Part shown: positions 46,899 through 59,200 of the stretch, in pieces
Position numbering within the stretch: position 1 is the stretch's first letter
Layout: the number at the start of each line of letters is the position of its first letter
NCBI RefSeq assembly: GCF_954871325.1
Contig: NC_088777.1
Span: 18,453,366 to 18,517,365 of the forward strand
Origin: Gordionus sp. m RMFG-2023
Taxonomy: Eukaryota > Nematomorpha > Gordioida > Chordodea > Parachordodidae
Reading direction: 5' to 3'
Length of the DNA stretch: 64,000 nucleotides
The notes under the pieces: generated by a model
Database searches by the model: none
The model's input: the letters and a program-made list of their open reading frames with translations, nothing else
What the model was told of the DNA's origin: nothing
Translations under genes and position numbers: made by a program

Positions 46899-48310
46899 CT
46901 AAATCACAAATCTTTTCCCGATTAAATACTCGCGACATTTGGTCAACCCAAAAATAATCGCTAAAGCCTCCTGTTTTATAATAGAATATCTAGTTTCCAC
47001 TTCATGAAATATTCGTGAAAAAAAAATAATTGGTCTCTCTAAACCATCAATGACATGTAATAATGAGCCTCCGACACCTTTATATGATGTATCAACAGCA
47101 AGAATTATCTCCAAGTCATTGTTAAAACACACTAAAATTGGTTCCTCACCAATTTTTCTCTTTAAATTTTCAAAAGCATTTCTTTGTTCAATTTTCCATT
47201 CAAAATTAACACTTTTTTTAATAAGTCATATAATGGAGCTGCTATTTTTGCAAAATTATCCACAAATCTATGATAATAATTTATCATGCCCATAAAAGAT
47301 TGTACTTCAGCTTTATTACTAGCCTGATTTATGTTTAAAATATTTTTTAAATTTTTATCAAGCGGCTTCACTTCAATTCCATTAATTTGATGACCCAAAT
47401 ACACTATTTCGGTGACACCAAGAATACTTTTCTCTTTACTGGCTTTTAAACCTTTATCTTGAATTCTCTTGAAAACCTCTTCAAGACGTTGATTATCTTG
47501 TTCTGCCGTCACTCCAGATCAACACATCATCCATATAATAAAATACGCCTTCCAAACCCTGGAAAACTGATGCCATTGTTCTCTGAAAATCGGTGCAGAT
47601 ACACTTAATCCAAAAGGTAATCTACAAAATGCAAATAATCCTTTAGTGTTATTGTCAACAATTTACGAATTTATTCTTTCAAAGGCAATTGTAAATATGC
47701 TGATGAAAAGTCAACTTTTGAAAAATATTTGGCTCCCTTTAAATTTGCCAAAATTTCTTCAATTCGAGGTAATGGATATTTCACTTCCACAACCCATTTG
47801 TTAAGTGTTACTCTAAAATCTGCACATAATCTAAGTTTTCCATTAGATTATGTCCTCAAATAGAGTTAAAAATGCTACACATGGTGTAACCCATTCACTA
47901 TATTCCACAGGAATAATAATACCATCATTAACCCATTTATCTAATTCTTCATTTATTTCCTTTTTCCACTCTAAAGGAACTCTACGACACGCTAAGAAAA
48001 TAGGTGAAAATCCCTCTTTTAATTTCAAATCCACTTGATAATCATTTAGACATCCTAAAGTGTCTTCAAAAATTATACCATATTTTTCCACTAAAATTGG
48101 TGTAGCATTTTTAACTCTATTTAATTCATTAATTTCATTTTTAATTTTTTTATCATTATCAATTTCATTATTGATCTTATATTGATTTGAATCTATCATG
48201 GATTTTGCAGGATATTCACAAATATTTTTATTAACTATAGATTCTTTCACTTCACTCATTAATTTATTCATTTCCCTTTCTTTAAGCTTTTCCCTGACTT
48301 CATTAGCCAT
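46899..48310 (-). pseudogene. Reverse transcriptase and RNase H of the Gypsy fossil
   Basis: Ty3/Gypsy-type reverse transcriptase (fingers, palm and the FMGMINYYHRFV connection segment) followed by the RNase H start (AVDTSYKGVGGSL). Together with the downstream integrase the order is RT-RH-IN, which defines Ty3/Gypsy as opposed to Ty1/Copia. Broken. Confidence 0.85.
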
Positions 48311-48316
48311 TATTTT

Positions 48317-48637
48317 TCATTCGGCATTATCTTTAGCCAATTCGCTATCAATTATAAATAAATCCCAATAATTATTTCTAGGTCCAAGTTTACTAATCCA
48401 ATCCCAACCCATAATTGTTTCAACATTTTTTTCCACTATCCATAAATCCAAAATTATACGAATATCATGAAAAAGAACATCCCACTGAGTTCTACCCAAA
48501 ACTTTGATTTCAGATCCATCAAATTGTTTTATACACATATTTATTTTTTCAATAATATCATTAGGCCAATATTTATAAAAATTTTCACAAGACATGATTG
48601 AAATACTTGCCCCGGTATCAAATAACATTTCAACCAT
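48317..48637 (-). pseudogene. Aspartic protease of the Gypsy fossil
   Basis: Short domain with the catalytic triplet in LFDTGASISIM and a later IMGWDWIS, typical of retroelement proteases, located just upstream of the reverse transcriptase. Confidence 0.85.
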
Positions 48638-49118
48638 TTGTGTCCACCAAATTTTAAATTAATATGAGGACATGAACTCTATTCCTTTGCACCCTCAGTT
48701 ATTAAATTTTTAGGCAATTTAATCGGTTGAATGGTATAATTTGAATCTCTTTTTCAATACAATTAATATTCATACCTAAATTCATCTCATAATTTAAAGA
48801 TCTCTGAATCTCATTTATGTTTTTATTAAAAATCTCTCATGGATATTTCTCACTTGTTTGATTACAATAATCCTTTTTATTCAGATTATTGGTTAATTTA
48901 AAATTTTTTATTTCATCAAAATGACAATAAAAATTTTATACATTAAAACTCTTTTTATTCGAGTTAAATTTCAATGTATAATCATCATTCCCATGATGAT
49001 TATCTATTTTATTATATATATCCACAAAATTTTTAATAAAACTATATATATCAAAATATTTATTATTCTCTAAATATGATTTTTCTATTTTTATATGATT
49101 CTCTTTCAAATCATATAG

Positions 49119-50049
49119 TCACTGTGACCCACTCACACTTTGGATACAATGTATGGCAATGTGTCCCATTTCTTCACATTTGAAACACATTCTATCATGG
49201 TCTGTATTGTATATTTCTGTTTTATCCATATTTGTAATACTAGGATTTTGTATATTTCGAACCACTGGATTTATCACTACCGATGTTCGTTGCGGAAATC
49301 CACTTTTGAAATTGGCTTCTTTCACCATGCAATTTCTTTTAATATGTCCTACAAAACCACATCTATGACACACTATGTCATTTTTTTCACTTGGTTTTGC
49401 AGTCACATTCTCATTAGTTTTTCGGTCTCTTGAATAACAATTTTTACCGATATGTCCTTTTCTTCCACAAAGTTCACAACTTTCAATCACATTATTACTT
49501 TTGATTTTTAAGTTGAAAACATCTCTGGACAAATTTTTCATATTTTCTCTCATTTCTCTAATTTCACATAAAATTAGAGATTCCTCTGTACTTTGTCTCA
49601 AAGTATTATTGGTATTATTTGTATTATTATTTTTCAAAATTTCTACTGGTTTCTCGATTAAAACCTCAGAAATTTGCTTTTTAAATTCTATCACAATTGA
49701 ATTTAATTTTTTAATCCTCTGATATGTCAATATTTTGAGTAAAATTAAATACTTCACCTGTATCTAATATTTTCTCGGATTTTTCTTCCAGTATAACATT
49801 TTTTTTACCATTTAAATTTTTTAATTCTAACAAAATTAAATGTAAACTATTTTTGATATCTTCAGAAATATCTGGAGATTTCACCAAAACTTTAGGAATT
49901 AAATTTTTAGTATTTGTATTTTTTATATCATTTTCTTTATTTTTAAGAGATCTTCTTTTTATTTTCCTTATTACTTGTTTCATTATAATTAAGATTACAT
50001 AAAACACAAAAAAAATTACTGCAGTAATGACATTATTGGTCACATCCAC
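49119..50049 (-). pseudogene. Gag region of the Gypsy fossil
   Basis: Nucleocapsid-like part with three CCHC zinc knuckles (CELCGRKGHIGKNC, CHRCGFVGHIKRNC, CFKCEEMGHIAIHC). The frame nearest the 5' LTR begins with a hydrophobic stretch followed by a basic stretch. Fossil. Confidence 0.8.
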
Positions 50050-50433
50050 TTTATTAAAGTTTTATAAATTTTATTAAAATTACTCTTAAAATTTGCCATT
50101 TTATTAATATTATACTTATTATAATTATCATTAAAATAAATAGCCATTTTTTCATTAATTACCCAAAATTTAAAATTTTATCTCATATATTTCTAATTTT
50201 AAGCCAAAAAATCTTACTATTGCGTCGTGTAATTTATAATACAAAAAAAAAATTTCTTACCTTTATATATATCCTGAATTACTATTATTTTGAGGAACCC
50301 GGTCCTAGAAATTGTTCTCCCTTTATAATATCTAAAATTCTCTTAACAAAAATATTCACTATTTTGTTTTTTTTTATTTAAATTATCTTGTTTTCCTAAT
50401 AAGTGTTCACGAATCCTGGTCGTTCGGTACCAA

Positions 50434-50712
50434 TAATATAAATTCTCATATTATTGAATTTATTTAATTTCAATTTCTTTATTTAATATCTATTCTTCAT
50501 ATAATTTATATCACAATATAATTTTCTTCTAATAAAATATTTCAATTTTTTTTTTAATTCAATCCACAAAAAGTAAAAAAGTTAAAAGTAAAAACAAACA
50601 AAGTCAATTTTTTAACACTTCTCGAAAAATAACAATAATAAATAATATTTTTGATTGACATTTTATAATATATATGTATAAATATATATCATAATAGTAC
50701 AAAACTACAACA
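50434..50712 (-). repeat. 5' LTR of the Ty3/Gypsy fossil
   Basis: Partner of 40722-40997, roughly 98% identical by eye, with the same tips. The outer flank is CATAT. Inside it, one or two bases away, lies a primer-binding-like sequence. Confidence 0.95.
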
Positions 50713-50717
50713 CATAT

Positions 50718-52600
50718 GAAGAAATAAAAGAAAATATATTCTACATGGCAGTATCTATATATTAGATGATAATATAAGAATATTACTTTATTTAATTTAT
50801 TGTATATTTTTTAAGAATTTTCATATATTTTGTTAATTTTAAATAAACTCTTATTCTATAAATATTTTTCCAACCTTTAATTATTTAGGTGAATACAAAA
50901 TGAAGACGCAATTTGTTATTTTTATGATATTTGATTTTATACAAAATAGATATTTATAATATACATTTACAAATTACTAGTCAGTCAATTATATTTTCTT
51001 AATTCGTTTAAAATGTCCTCGCATACATCTTTTTTGGTACAAAATTTTTAAGCCAAACTAACAAAAATATGTTTAGTGAATTGATGGTCAACTTTTTTTT
51101 GAATAAGATAAATTTTACTTTATTAGTTAAAAGCATTCAATTCGGTATTTCTAAATCCACTTTTTGTCAAAAATGTCCTTCTTATATAATTAGTTTTTTA
51201 GAATTATGCCATTCTATTTACATTAAAAAATCCTAAATATTTATAAAATAATTCAAGTTAAATCTGATACTAGGTTAACCATCCTATTGATAACAATAAA
51301 AAAAATTTTTAAATTGCTCTCCTGCAAATTATAAAAAGTAGAGATGGAATATTCTAATTCTCAGGCAACGATATACTGATAAAATAGATATTTACAACAT
51401 AAATTCACATTATATTGATTATAATATATTTCAACAACTTATTTATAATATTCTCACAAATCAACAATCAAATTGTAATACTGAAAATCAATAGCTATGT
51501 ATTATTGTTTCAAGATCCTTAACAGTAAATTTTTATCTCAAATTTATACATAACTGATTAAGTGTATATAAGTTAAAATTCAAACTATTAAATAGGTATT
51601 CTTATATTTTTAAATTTTAGCTACCAGGAAGGTACAGTAAATTTTTGTCTCAAATTTAGACATAACTGATCATTATTATAACATACAACTCCTTGGATTT
51701 TCTTCTATAAGGGCTAAAAATGATCATTTACAAAAATAAGTTATGCATAACTTTTAAGTGTATAATTCAAACTATTAAATAGGTATTCTTATTGAAGAAC
51801 TTTGAGATCGGGTCATGATATTTTATTAATAAAAATCCAAAATTATTTTAAACATAAAAAAGATTAATAAAGATTTTCAAAATTATTTTACAGAAAAAAA
51901 TAAAGTATATCTAAACTATAAAAAATTCGTCCCTTTTATAGGGAAAACAAAAGGCGCAATTATAAATTAAAATTAAATTGGCGCAAAGTGAAAAAAAGAA
52001 CGTTTTTGTGGAACCGAGTTGTGTTAGTTTTATCGTACATAATTGGAGATAAAACCTACCCCCCTAAACTTCCCAAAACTCAAAATATACCTTGGGATGC
52101 AGGGTGGTCTCCCGGACCCAACGGTCTAACTCATATTTTCGGATCACCTTACTGAGGACTCCTAAAGTAAGAAATCCAGTAAAGTGAGAGAAAACACAAA
52201 AGCCATATGTTTTATTTTCACTGTGTTTAACTTAAAACAACCTTTTTTTTTTAACTTTCATTTTATTGTAAACAAAGGAGGGGATTAAAAAAAACTTTAT
52301 TTATCTTTAACATAAACAAAAGAGGGGGATTAAAAAACTTTTTCATCTTAACCATAATAAAAGAGGAGGATAAAAAAAACTTTTTTTTTCATCTTTAACC
52401 CTTATATTTTTAAATTTTAGCTGCCAGGAAGGTACAGTAAATTTTTGTCTCAAATTTAGACATAACTGAACATTATTATAACATACAACTCCTTGGATTT
52501 TTCTTCTATGGGGGCTAAAAATGATAATTTACAAGAATAAGTTATGCATAACTTTTTAGTGTATATAAGTTAAAATTCAAACTATTTAATAGGTATATAT
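50718..52600. other. Repeat-rich stretch, part of a + strand Helitron-like 5' region
   Basis: No gene. It contains a ~200-bp direct repeat (51541-51790 and 52401-52600) and a tandem block at 52220-52400. The sequence leading into 52600 matches, in reverse, the sequence just upstream of the N-terminal exon of the second Helitron near 61870-61915. Confidence 0.5.
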
Positions 52601-52620
52601 TTTTAAATTTTAATAACATA
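51541..52620. repeat. ~200-bp direct repeat, two copies ~800 bp apart
   Basis: Blocks CCAGGAAGGTACAGTAAATT, CTCAAATTTAGACATAACTG, AACATACAACTCCTTGGATT and AAGTTATGCATAACTTTT occur in the same order and orientation at about 51601-51790 and 52401-52600. The copies are very similar. Confidence 0.85.
52220..52400. repeat. ~50-bp tandem repeats
   Basis: Three or more imperfect copies of AAAGAGGGGGATTAAAAAAC with T-rich TTTTCATCTTTAACC between them. Confidence 0.75.
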
Positions 52621-52760
52621 TCAGCATAAGGAGAAAGCCAGACGGAGACAGGAACTTTGTCGAAGCAAGAAAAGACAAGAGCACTTATTGCTTCAATATC
52701 AAAGTGTAGTAGTACTGAAAATCAAGATCAATGTAATATTGCTTCAATCCTTAATAGTAA
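52600..52760 (+). pseudogene. Helitron N-terminal basic segment, + strand copy
   Basis: Translation gives QHKEKARRRQELCRSKKRQE, a basic stretch like the N-terminus of Helitron proteins. It parallels EKARKRQALCRIKKRNEQ encoded on the - strand at 61870-61815. A shared AT-rich leader precedes both. A neighbouring frame reads IASISKCSSTENQDQCNIAS, resembling the TSNHLEDTENQEQVEH segment of the other copy. The rest of the Helitron is missing here. Confidence 0.6.
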
Positions 52761-53669
52761 ATTTTATTATCTCTTTATTTTTTATTATATAAACTGGTTA
52801 CAAGTCTGTTCTGATAATAAAAACCAAGACCTATATAAATTTCTTATTTTCAATATATTTTTTAATGCTTTTTTTCATTTCTGAAAACCCATTTCATGGA
52901 AAATTTAAAAATAGTTGCCATGAAGGTCCTGTTCTATTGTCTTCTCTACATTTTACATAATTAATACATATATATTAAATAAGTTTTTTTTACCATAAAA
53001 CCATTACCATCTTATACATCATTATATATATACTAGAACTAACTCATATATTATAGATATTCTTACTATTTAATAGGTATATATTTTTAAATTTTAATAA
53101 CATATCTTTTTCATATATAGATATAGCAACGTTTAAATCGTCTATAGAATTGAATTTCGCATTAAGACTTAGTGTTATTGTCTAAAAATAATTGTTTAAA
53201 AATATATAAGATTAAATTAAAACATTATTTTACTTGTTAAATGGTGAAAATGGCTACGATTTAAATTAATGATTTTTTGGCGCGTACGGGGCAAATCAAA
53301 TATCCTTTATGGCAGCCCGGAATTTATAATTTTAAAATCTTTTAAACTTATTTATTTTATACAAAATGTAATTTAGATCAAATGGATAGTATAACAATGA
53401 GGAGAATTGTTAAACTAGATATAAAACTAGACGAACTAATTAAAATTGGGCTATGATAACTTACAAAATATTCTAAATCTACAGACAACATGATTTTAGC
53501 TACTGAAATATGGTCAACTAGATGAAAAAATTCTGGAATGTTATATTTATTCTAAAAACATGTAAGTAACGATTAATTTGAAAAAGTAAAAAAAAAATAA
53601 AATTTTAATTATAAAATCTCTAAAATCTCTAAAATAATGATATGTAAAAAATAAACACATAAACATTAT

Positions 53670-54060
53670 GATATTATCTTTTCCGGAATATAGCGGCAAC
53701 ATGCAATATTATAATGCTAAGGCTGAGAATTTTTTTAAAATTAGTAAGCTCAACAGTAGATGTGAGGCTATGCTATTAACTATTAATTTACCTGATAACA
53801 TCTTTAACTTAGTTAGGGCCATATCGACAGATGAGTAGCTTGAATCTCCAGATATTTTGCTGAAAAGGCTAAAATTATTTTATAAAAGTAATGATATAAA
53901 TCTTATAAATAAAAATATAGATAAACATATAATTAATACTTATAAATTAAACGAAATTTTTGTTGACATAATATGATTTGAAATAATTTTAGTATCTAAA
54001 GATAAAAATGATGAAAAAATATATATACCCATAAGATCACATGATGAAATTTTATAAGAG
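53670..54060 (+). mobile_element. Gag-like retroelement fossil trace
   Basis: A short + strand stretch has the look of a Ty3/Gypsy-type Gag core (AENFFKISKLNSRCEAMLL, then LPDNIFNLVRAIS). It is broken, with a few interruptions, and has no LTR or pol beside it. Low confidence; named on amino-acid style only. Confidence 0.4.
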
Positions 54061-54733
54061 TATTATGACTGTAAAAATAATGATATAAATCGTAGTATTG
54101 AAAATATTAATGAAAATGAAATATATGAAATTCACATACACAAAATTTAAAAAAAAAATAGAATCCAAATCATTAAAGCTTGACACTTACGAATATAAAA
54201 AAATCAATAAAATATTATTTTCATTGAAGATAAAGGAAAACAATATTTTCGAGTTATTATATGCTTTAAAAAACAAGGGCACAAAGTTTAAATCTCTAAA
54301 GAGAAAAATGGATGTACAGATGTACATATCATTTTTTATTAAAAATACATATAAAATTTATATATCATCTTTTATTTAAAAAATACATATAATATAAAAA
54401 TTATTTTTTCTAAAAAAAACGCATAATTAATAATACCATATAAAATGATATATCATTAAAAACGCTGTATTAAGAAATAAATATAAAATAATACAATATG
54501 AAATCTATTTATAAAACGCGAAATTGAATTACGCAAAACGCTATTATTTAAAACGCTATTATTTAAAACGCAATATATATAATATAAAATTAAAATAAAA
54601 CGCGACCAATCATTCATTTCATTTCATTTCGATTATTCAATATTTGATTAATTTATTCTACTTCAATTATTCATAATCAAATTTGATATTCATTAAATTA
54701 ATTCTATTTCGATATTCGACAATTCTTATTTTA
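54061..54733. other. Low-complexity AT-rich stretch
   Basis: A Lys-rich 93-codon frame at 54098-54379 has no recognisable domain. At 54500-54600 short AACGCTATTATTTAAA repeats occur, followed by TTCGATTATTCAATATTTG-type sequence. I saw no gene. Confidence 0.35.
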
Positions 54734-54762
54734 CTAGTTGATAACCCGTCAAAAATGACGGG
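54734..54762 (-). terminator. Helitron A 3' hairpin and CTAG end
   Basis: Perfect 7-bp stem with an AAAA/TTTT loop, then about seven bases and CTAG. This is the end-recognition signal of rolling-circle transposition, not a transcription terminator. Confidence 0.9.
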
Positions 54763-55309
54763 GATGAGAATTTTATTCGTTCTTTTACGATAATTCTTTT
54801 TACCCCTCCCCCTCCTCCTTCAGGCCAATTCCAACCCATTAAAACTAAGAGAGAGGAATTGTCTTTTTTATTCAATGATTGATGAATAATATATTTTACC
54901 TTTATTTGATGATGGATGAATCAGACATTTTCCTTTTTATGAGATGTGATTTCGAAATTTATATTTTAAATTACAAAAATGAAACAATATCTCTTATTAG
55001 CACCCTAAATACTAACATTATTTACCAGAGCTCCTGTTAGTCAGAATTACTGTTCACTCCCCACCGCGTGAAGGTAGGAGATGGATTTTAGGGGAGCAAA
55101 GAAATGAAAAAAAATAATGAAAATAAGAAGGAAGAAATAGAAAAAAAGAGACAAAGATATGAATTATAAGAAAATATATTAAATATTTATACTTCAAGAG
55201 TTGATGATTATCGGGTTACAACACATATGCATTTGTAGCCATATAAAAAATATAATATAATAAATTTTATAATATAGAAAATTTTACCTAAAAAAGGAGA
55301 TTTCAATCT

Positions 55310-56150
55310 CTTTTCTTTGCTCAAGGTGGTTTCGTTTTTGAAGATGATGTTGTGATTTCCTTGCTCGTAGTTTGTCGTAAATATGAAATAAAACGTGTAA
55401 ATTGAAATTAAATAGAATATACTGTTGTTGGTGAGGAAGATGGTTTAGCGAAGGTGAAGAAGTTCTCTTTTATTTGCTCAAGGTGGTTTCGTTTTTGAAG
55501 ATGATGTTGTGATTTCCTTGCTCGTAGTTTGCCGTAAATAACCTGAAATAAAACGTGTAAATTGAAATTATAAAATAGAATATACTGTTGTTGGTGAGGA
55601 AGATGGTTTAGCGATGGTGAAGAAGTCCTCTTTTTTTTGCTCAATGTAGTTTCGTTTTTGAAGATGATGTTGTGATTTCCTTGTTCGTAGTTTGCCGTAA
55701 ATAACCTGAAATAAAACGTGTAAATTGAAATTATAAAATAGAATATACTGTTGTTGGTGAGGAAGATGGTTTAGCGATGGCGAAGAAGTTCTCTTTTCTT
55801 TGTTCAAGGTGGTTTCGTTTTTGAAGATGATGTTGTGATTTCCTTGTTCGTAGTTTGCCGTAAATAACCTGAAATAAAACGTGTAAATTGAAATTATAAA
55901 ATAGAATATAATGTTTTTGGTGAGGAAGATGGTTTAGCGATGGTGAAGAAGTTCTCTTTTTTTTGCTCAATGTAGTTTCATTTTTGAAGATGATGTTGTG
56001 ATTTTCTTGCTCGTAGTTTGCTGAAAATAACCTGAAATAAAACGTGTAAATTGAAATTATAAAATAGAATATACTGTTTTTGGTGAGGAAGATGGTTTAG
56101 GTGAAGAAGTTCTCTTTTCTTTGCTCAAGGTGGTTTAGTTTTTGAAGATG
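55310..56150. repeat. 163-bp tandem repeats in Helitron A, about five copies
   Basis: Copies start near 55310, 55465, 55628, 55791, 55954 and 56112 (last one partial). The unit includes AAGGTGGTTTCGTTTTTGAA, GATGATGTTGTGATTTCC, AATAAAACGTGTAAATTGAA and GAGGAAGATGGTTTAGCGA. The - strand is open over each unit, but 163 is not a multiple of three, so each copy changes frame; the open frames are probably incidental. Confidence 0.9.
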
Positions 56151-56213
56151 ATGTAAAGTTGGTGATTTGATGGTGAATAACAAAGTTGGTGACTTTTTTA
56201 AATTTCTTACAAA

Positions 56214-59200
56214 TTATGAATTTAAGATTTCATTATATACGATATTTTGTGTGAATGTTTTATCATTTTTTAAAATTTTTCCTTGTAATTCTGATGGCAA
56301 AATCATAATTTTCATATTATTTTGAGATTTACATCTAGTAAGAGCCACATATAGTTGTCCATGGGCAAAGACGGGCTCAGGGAGGAATAAGCCTACATGA
56401 TCAAAAGTTTGTCCTTGACTTTTATTTATTGTAATCACAAAAGCGGGAATTATAGGAAACTGTCGTCTTTTTAAAGTAAATTGTAACTGAGAGTCACTTG
56501 GAGCTAGATCTATTCGTGGGAGAAAAACTCGATAACCCTTATTAGTGCCTGTCAATACCTCAGCGTCGATAAAATTAATATGTAAATGTCGTATGATTAA
56601 ACGGGTACCATTACAAAGTCCTTTCTTTGGGCTCAAGTTGCGTAATAGCATAACAATTGTACCAACCTTAAGTGTTAGCTTGTGAGGTGGCATACCGGAT
56701 GGAGTTTGTGAATGCAAAAATTCTAGTGGAAAATTCATTATATCATCCTTATTATCGCTTTCAATGGAATCTGCACTATAATAATGTTTGATAGGGCCTG
56801 AAATTATATTAATGATATCGTTGTTGAGGGTAAGTGCAATTTTATTTTTGGTGGTTAATATTATTTTAGTAGAAAGACTATCTATATCAGCAATTTCTAT
56901 AGAATTACCATACACACATTTTATTAATGAATCATTTTCAAGCAAATAAGGTGGAATTTCAACACTATTTGTAGGAAGATCAGAATTGCTGCGTGATAGC
57001 CCATCTCCAATTTTAAGTAATCAAGCATTGTAATCAACTTGATCTGATGAAATACGGATATTATCAATCAAATGTATTATTTTAAAATGACTCCATAAAT
57101 ATGAATTTTATACAGGACTCTATAATATCGACTTTGGAGCCTTTAGGCACTACTGGTAAAGTGTGTCTAAAATCCCCACCTAATAAAATTACTTTTCCGC
57201 CAAATGGGTGGGAATTTTTCATAATGTCTTTAAGTAATCGGTCAATGCATCGCAAAGCGTGTTTAGTCATCATTGTGGCCTCATCAATAATAATCAATTT
57301 GCTATTTTTAATATCTAGAGCTAGCGAATATGTAAATTCATATGGGATGTAGAAGTTTCAAAGATAGGCATAGGTAATTTAAATCCGCTATGGATGGTTC
57401 TTCCCCCCTTTAAAAGAATAGAGGATATGCCGGTGGTTGCAAAAGGCAATACAATTTGATTTTTTCCTCTTATATAACACATTAAGGTATTGTAAAGATA
57501 TTTTTGTAGGTGAAGGAAGATCAAAACTTTGACAGCATAAACCATGATCAAGAAAAACGTTTTCAATGTCCATTAAAGCCATGTTTATTGCAATTACTTC
57601 TGAATATTGACGCAAATAATCTTCAATCATCATAAATCTGAACCTATTCCGTAGATATGCAGGATTTTCAGGCTGACAAAAAATGCAGATAAAGGCAAAA
57701 GTACTCCGAAGTTGTGACGGCATTTGATATATTGATCCCTCTTCTAAGCATGATTCCCACTCTTTATCATCTGATAACAAATTTCTTTTAATAGCTGCCT
57801 CTTTAAAAGTACTCATTAAAATTCCATTAATAGTTTTTAAATAATCAAAACTTGTAGCCCCGCAAACATGAAGTAATAATAATCGAAGGAAGAATCGTTC
57901 ACCAGAATTTTGATGAACGGAATACATTCTCGAAATTACATTTAATCGTTTTTTTCTTAGTTTCCAATGGTAATTTGTAAACACATAATGATAAGGTATT
58001 TCCCCATAAAGATATTGTCTAGCATTTAGATCTGTCTTATTTAACTCAAACCATGCCGTTAAAGTAGTATGTTTATTTTCTGATCTCAATAAAGCATCTC
58101 TTTCATGTCCAGCAGTGAAATATACTGGCTGTTGTAAAGGTAAATGAATTCCTAAGCGAATAACAGCGTGCGAGCGGTCATGCATATTATTTTCTAATAA
58201 TCTCCACATTGATTCACATGCACTCACATATCGCGCATTTAAATGTGATTTAATTTTGTCATGAATATTTATATTTGAAGCAACATTAATGTCAACATTA
58301 GTACAGTCATAACCCTTATAAATATACTTAAAGATATATTTTACCGATTTAATAGATGTACAAATTTCCACGTTAATATGAGCATTGAATTTTAACATTA
58401 GATATCGATTATATGGAATAACATAACGATTATCCTTAGGTTTACCGGAAAGAATTGTAATGCCATTATCTCGCCTTTTATAATATGGATACCCATCAAT
58501 ATTTGGTCTTGTTTCCATTTGAAAATCCTTCGGAAATTTTTTGGTACATATGCCATTTTCCATGCAAGGCGATTTGGGGTTAAATATCCCGCAAGGACCA
58601 TGTATCATAAAATGGGTAACAATCTGAAAAAGTTTAGGATCGAGAATTTTATCTGGCATTTCGGCACAAACAAATTTATCTATAGCTTGAGATGTTTCAA
58701 TTTTGCTATCATCGTTTAAAATAATAAGTATATGGGCATGAGGCAAACCTCTTTTTTGGAACTCGATTGTATATATAAAAGCCATAGATTTACCAAATAA
58801 ATTTTTTTTATTTATATCGAACAATAATTCATTTAATTTCAATTTAAAAACACGGGCTATTAAATCTGGTCTATCTGTAGGACTTTGCCCGGGAAATAGA
58901 TTTTCCTTAATTTCACGCCAATTAGGATTGCATGTAAAAGTAAAAAACAAATCAGGTTTGCCAAATTTGAGCACAATGGCCATTGCATCGTGATAGCGTT
59001 CTCGCATATTTCTTTGAGAACCTTGAAAAGATGATAGTAATATTACTGCTTTGCCGGGAATTATATTGTTTGACTTTGTTTCCAAGTAGTCCATTAATCC
59101 AGAATATTCATCTACTCGTAATTTTGGCTGATTTTGTCTAATAAAATTTAAATTATTCGCCTCGACCTGTAAATAGGAATTAACAATATATTGTTGTGAT

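Larger units (their letters stand above)
40722..50712 (-). mobile_element. Ty3/Gypsy LTR retrotransposon fossil with nested insertions
   Basis: A - strand element with paired LTRs (40722-40997 and 50434-50712) and a perfect 5-bp target duplication CATAT (40717-40721 and 50713-50717). Parts in order from the right are the 5' LTR, a primer-binding-like TGGTACCGAACG, gag, protease, reverse transcriptase, RNase H, integrase, a purine tract GAAGGGTGGGCG and the 3' LTR. The LTRs differ at only about five positions, so it is a young fossil. It is broken, with fewer than about ten interruptions. A 3.4-kb DNA transposon is nested between integrase and the 3' LTR. Confidence 0.95.

Noticed and set aside
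47050-47295. + strand frames overlapping the Gypsy fossil
   Set aside because: They are antisense shadows of the reverse transcriptase and RNase H regions and have no features of their own.
55408-55970. Three ~79-codon repeated proteins (SPSLNHLPHQQQYILFYNFN)
   Set aside because: They are translations of the 163-bp array. The unit length is not a multiple of three, so the frame changes between copies, which argues against a coding repeat.
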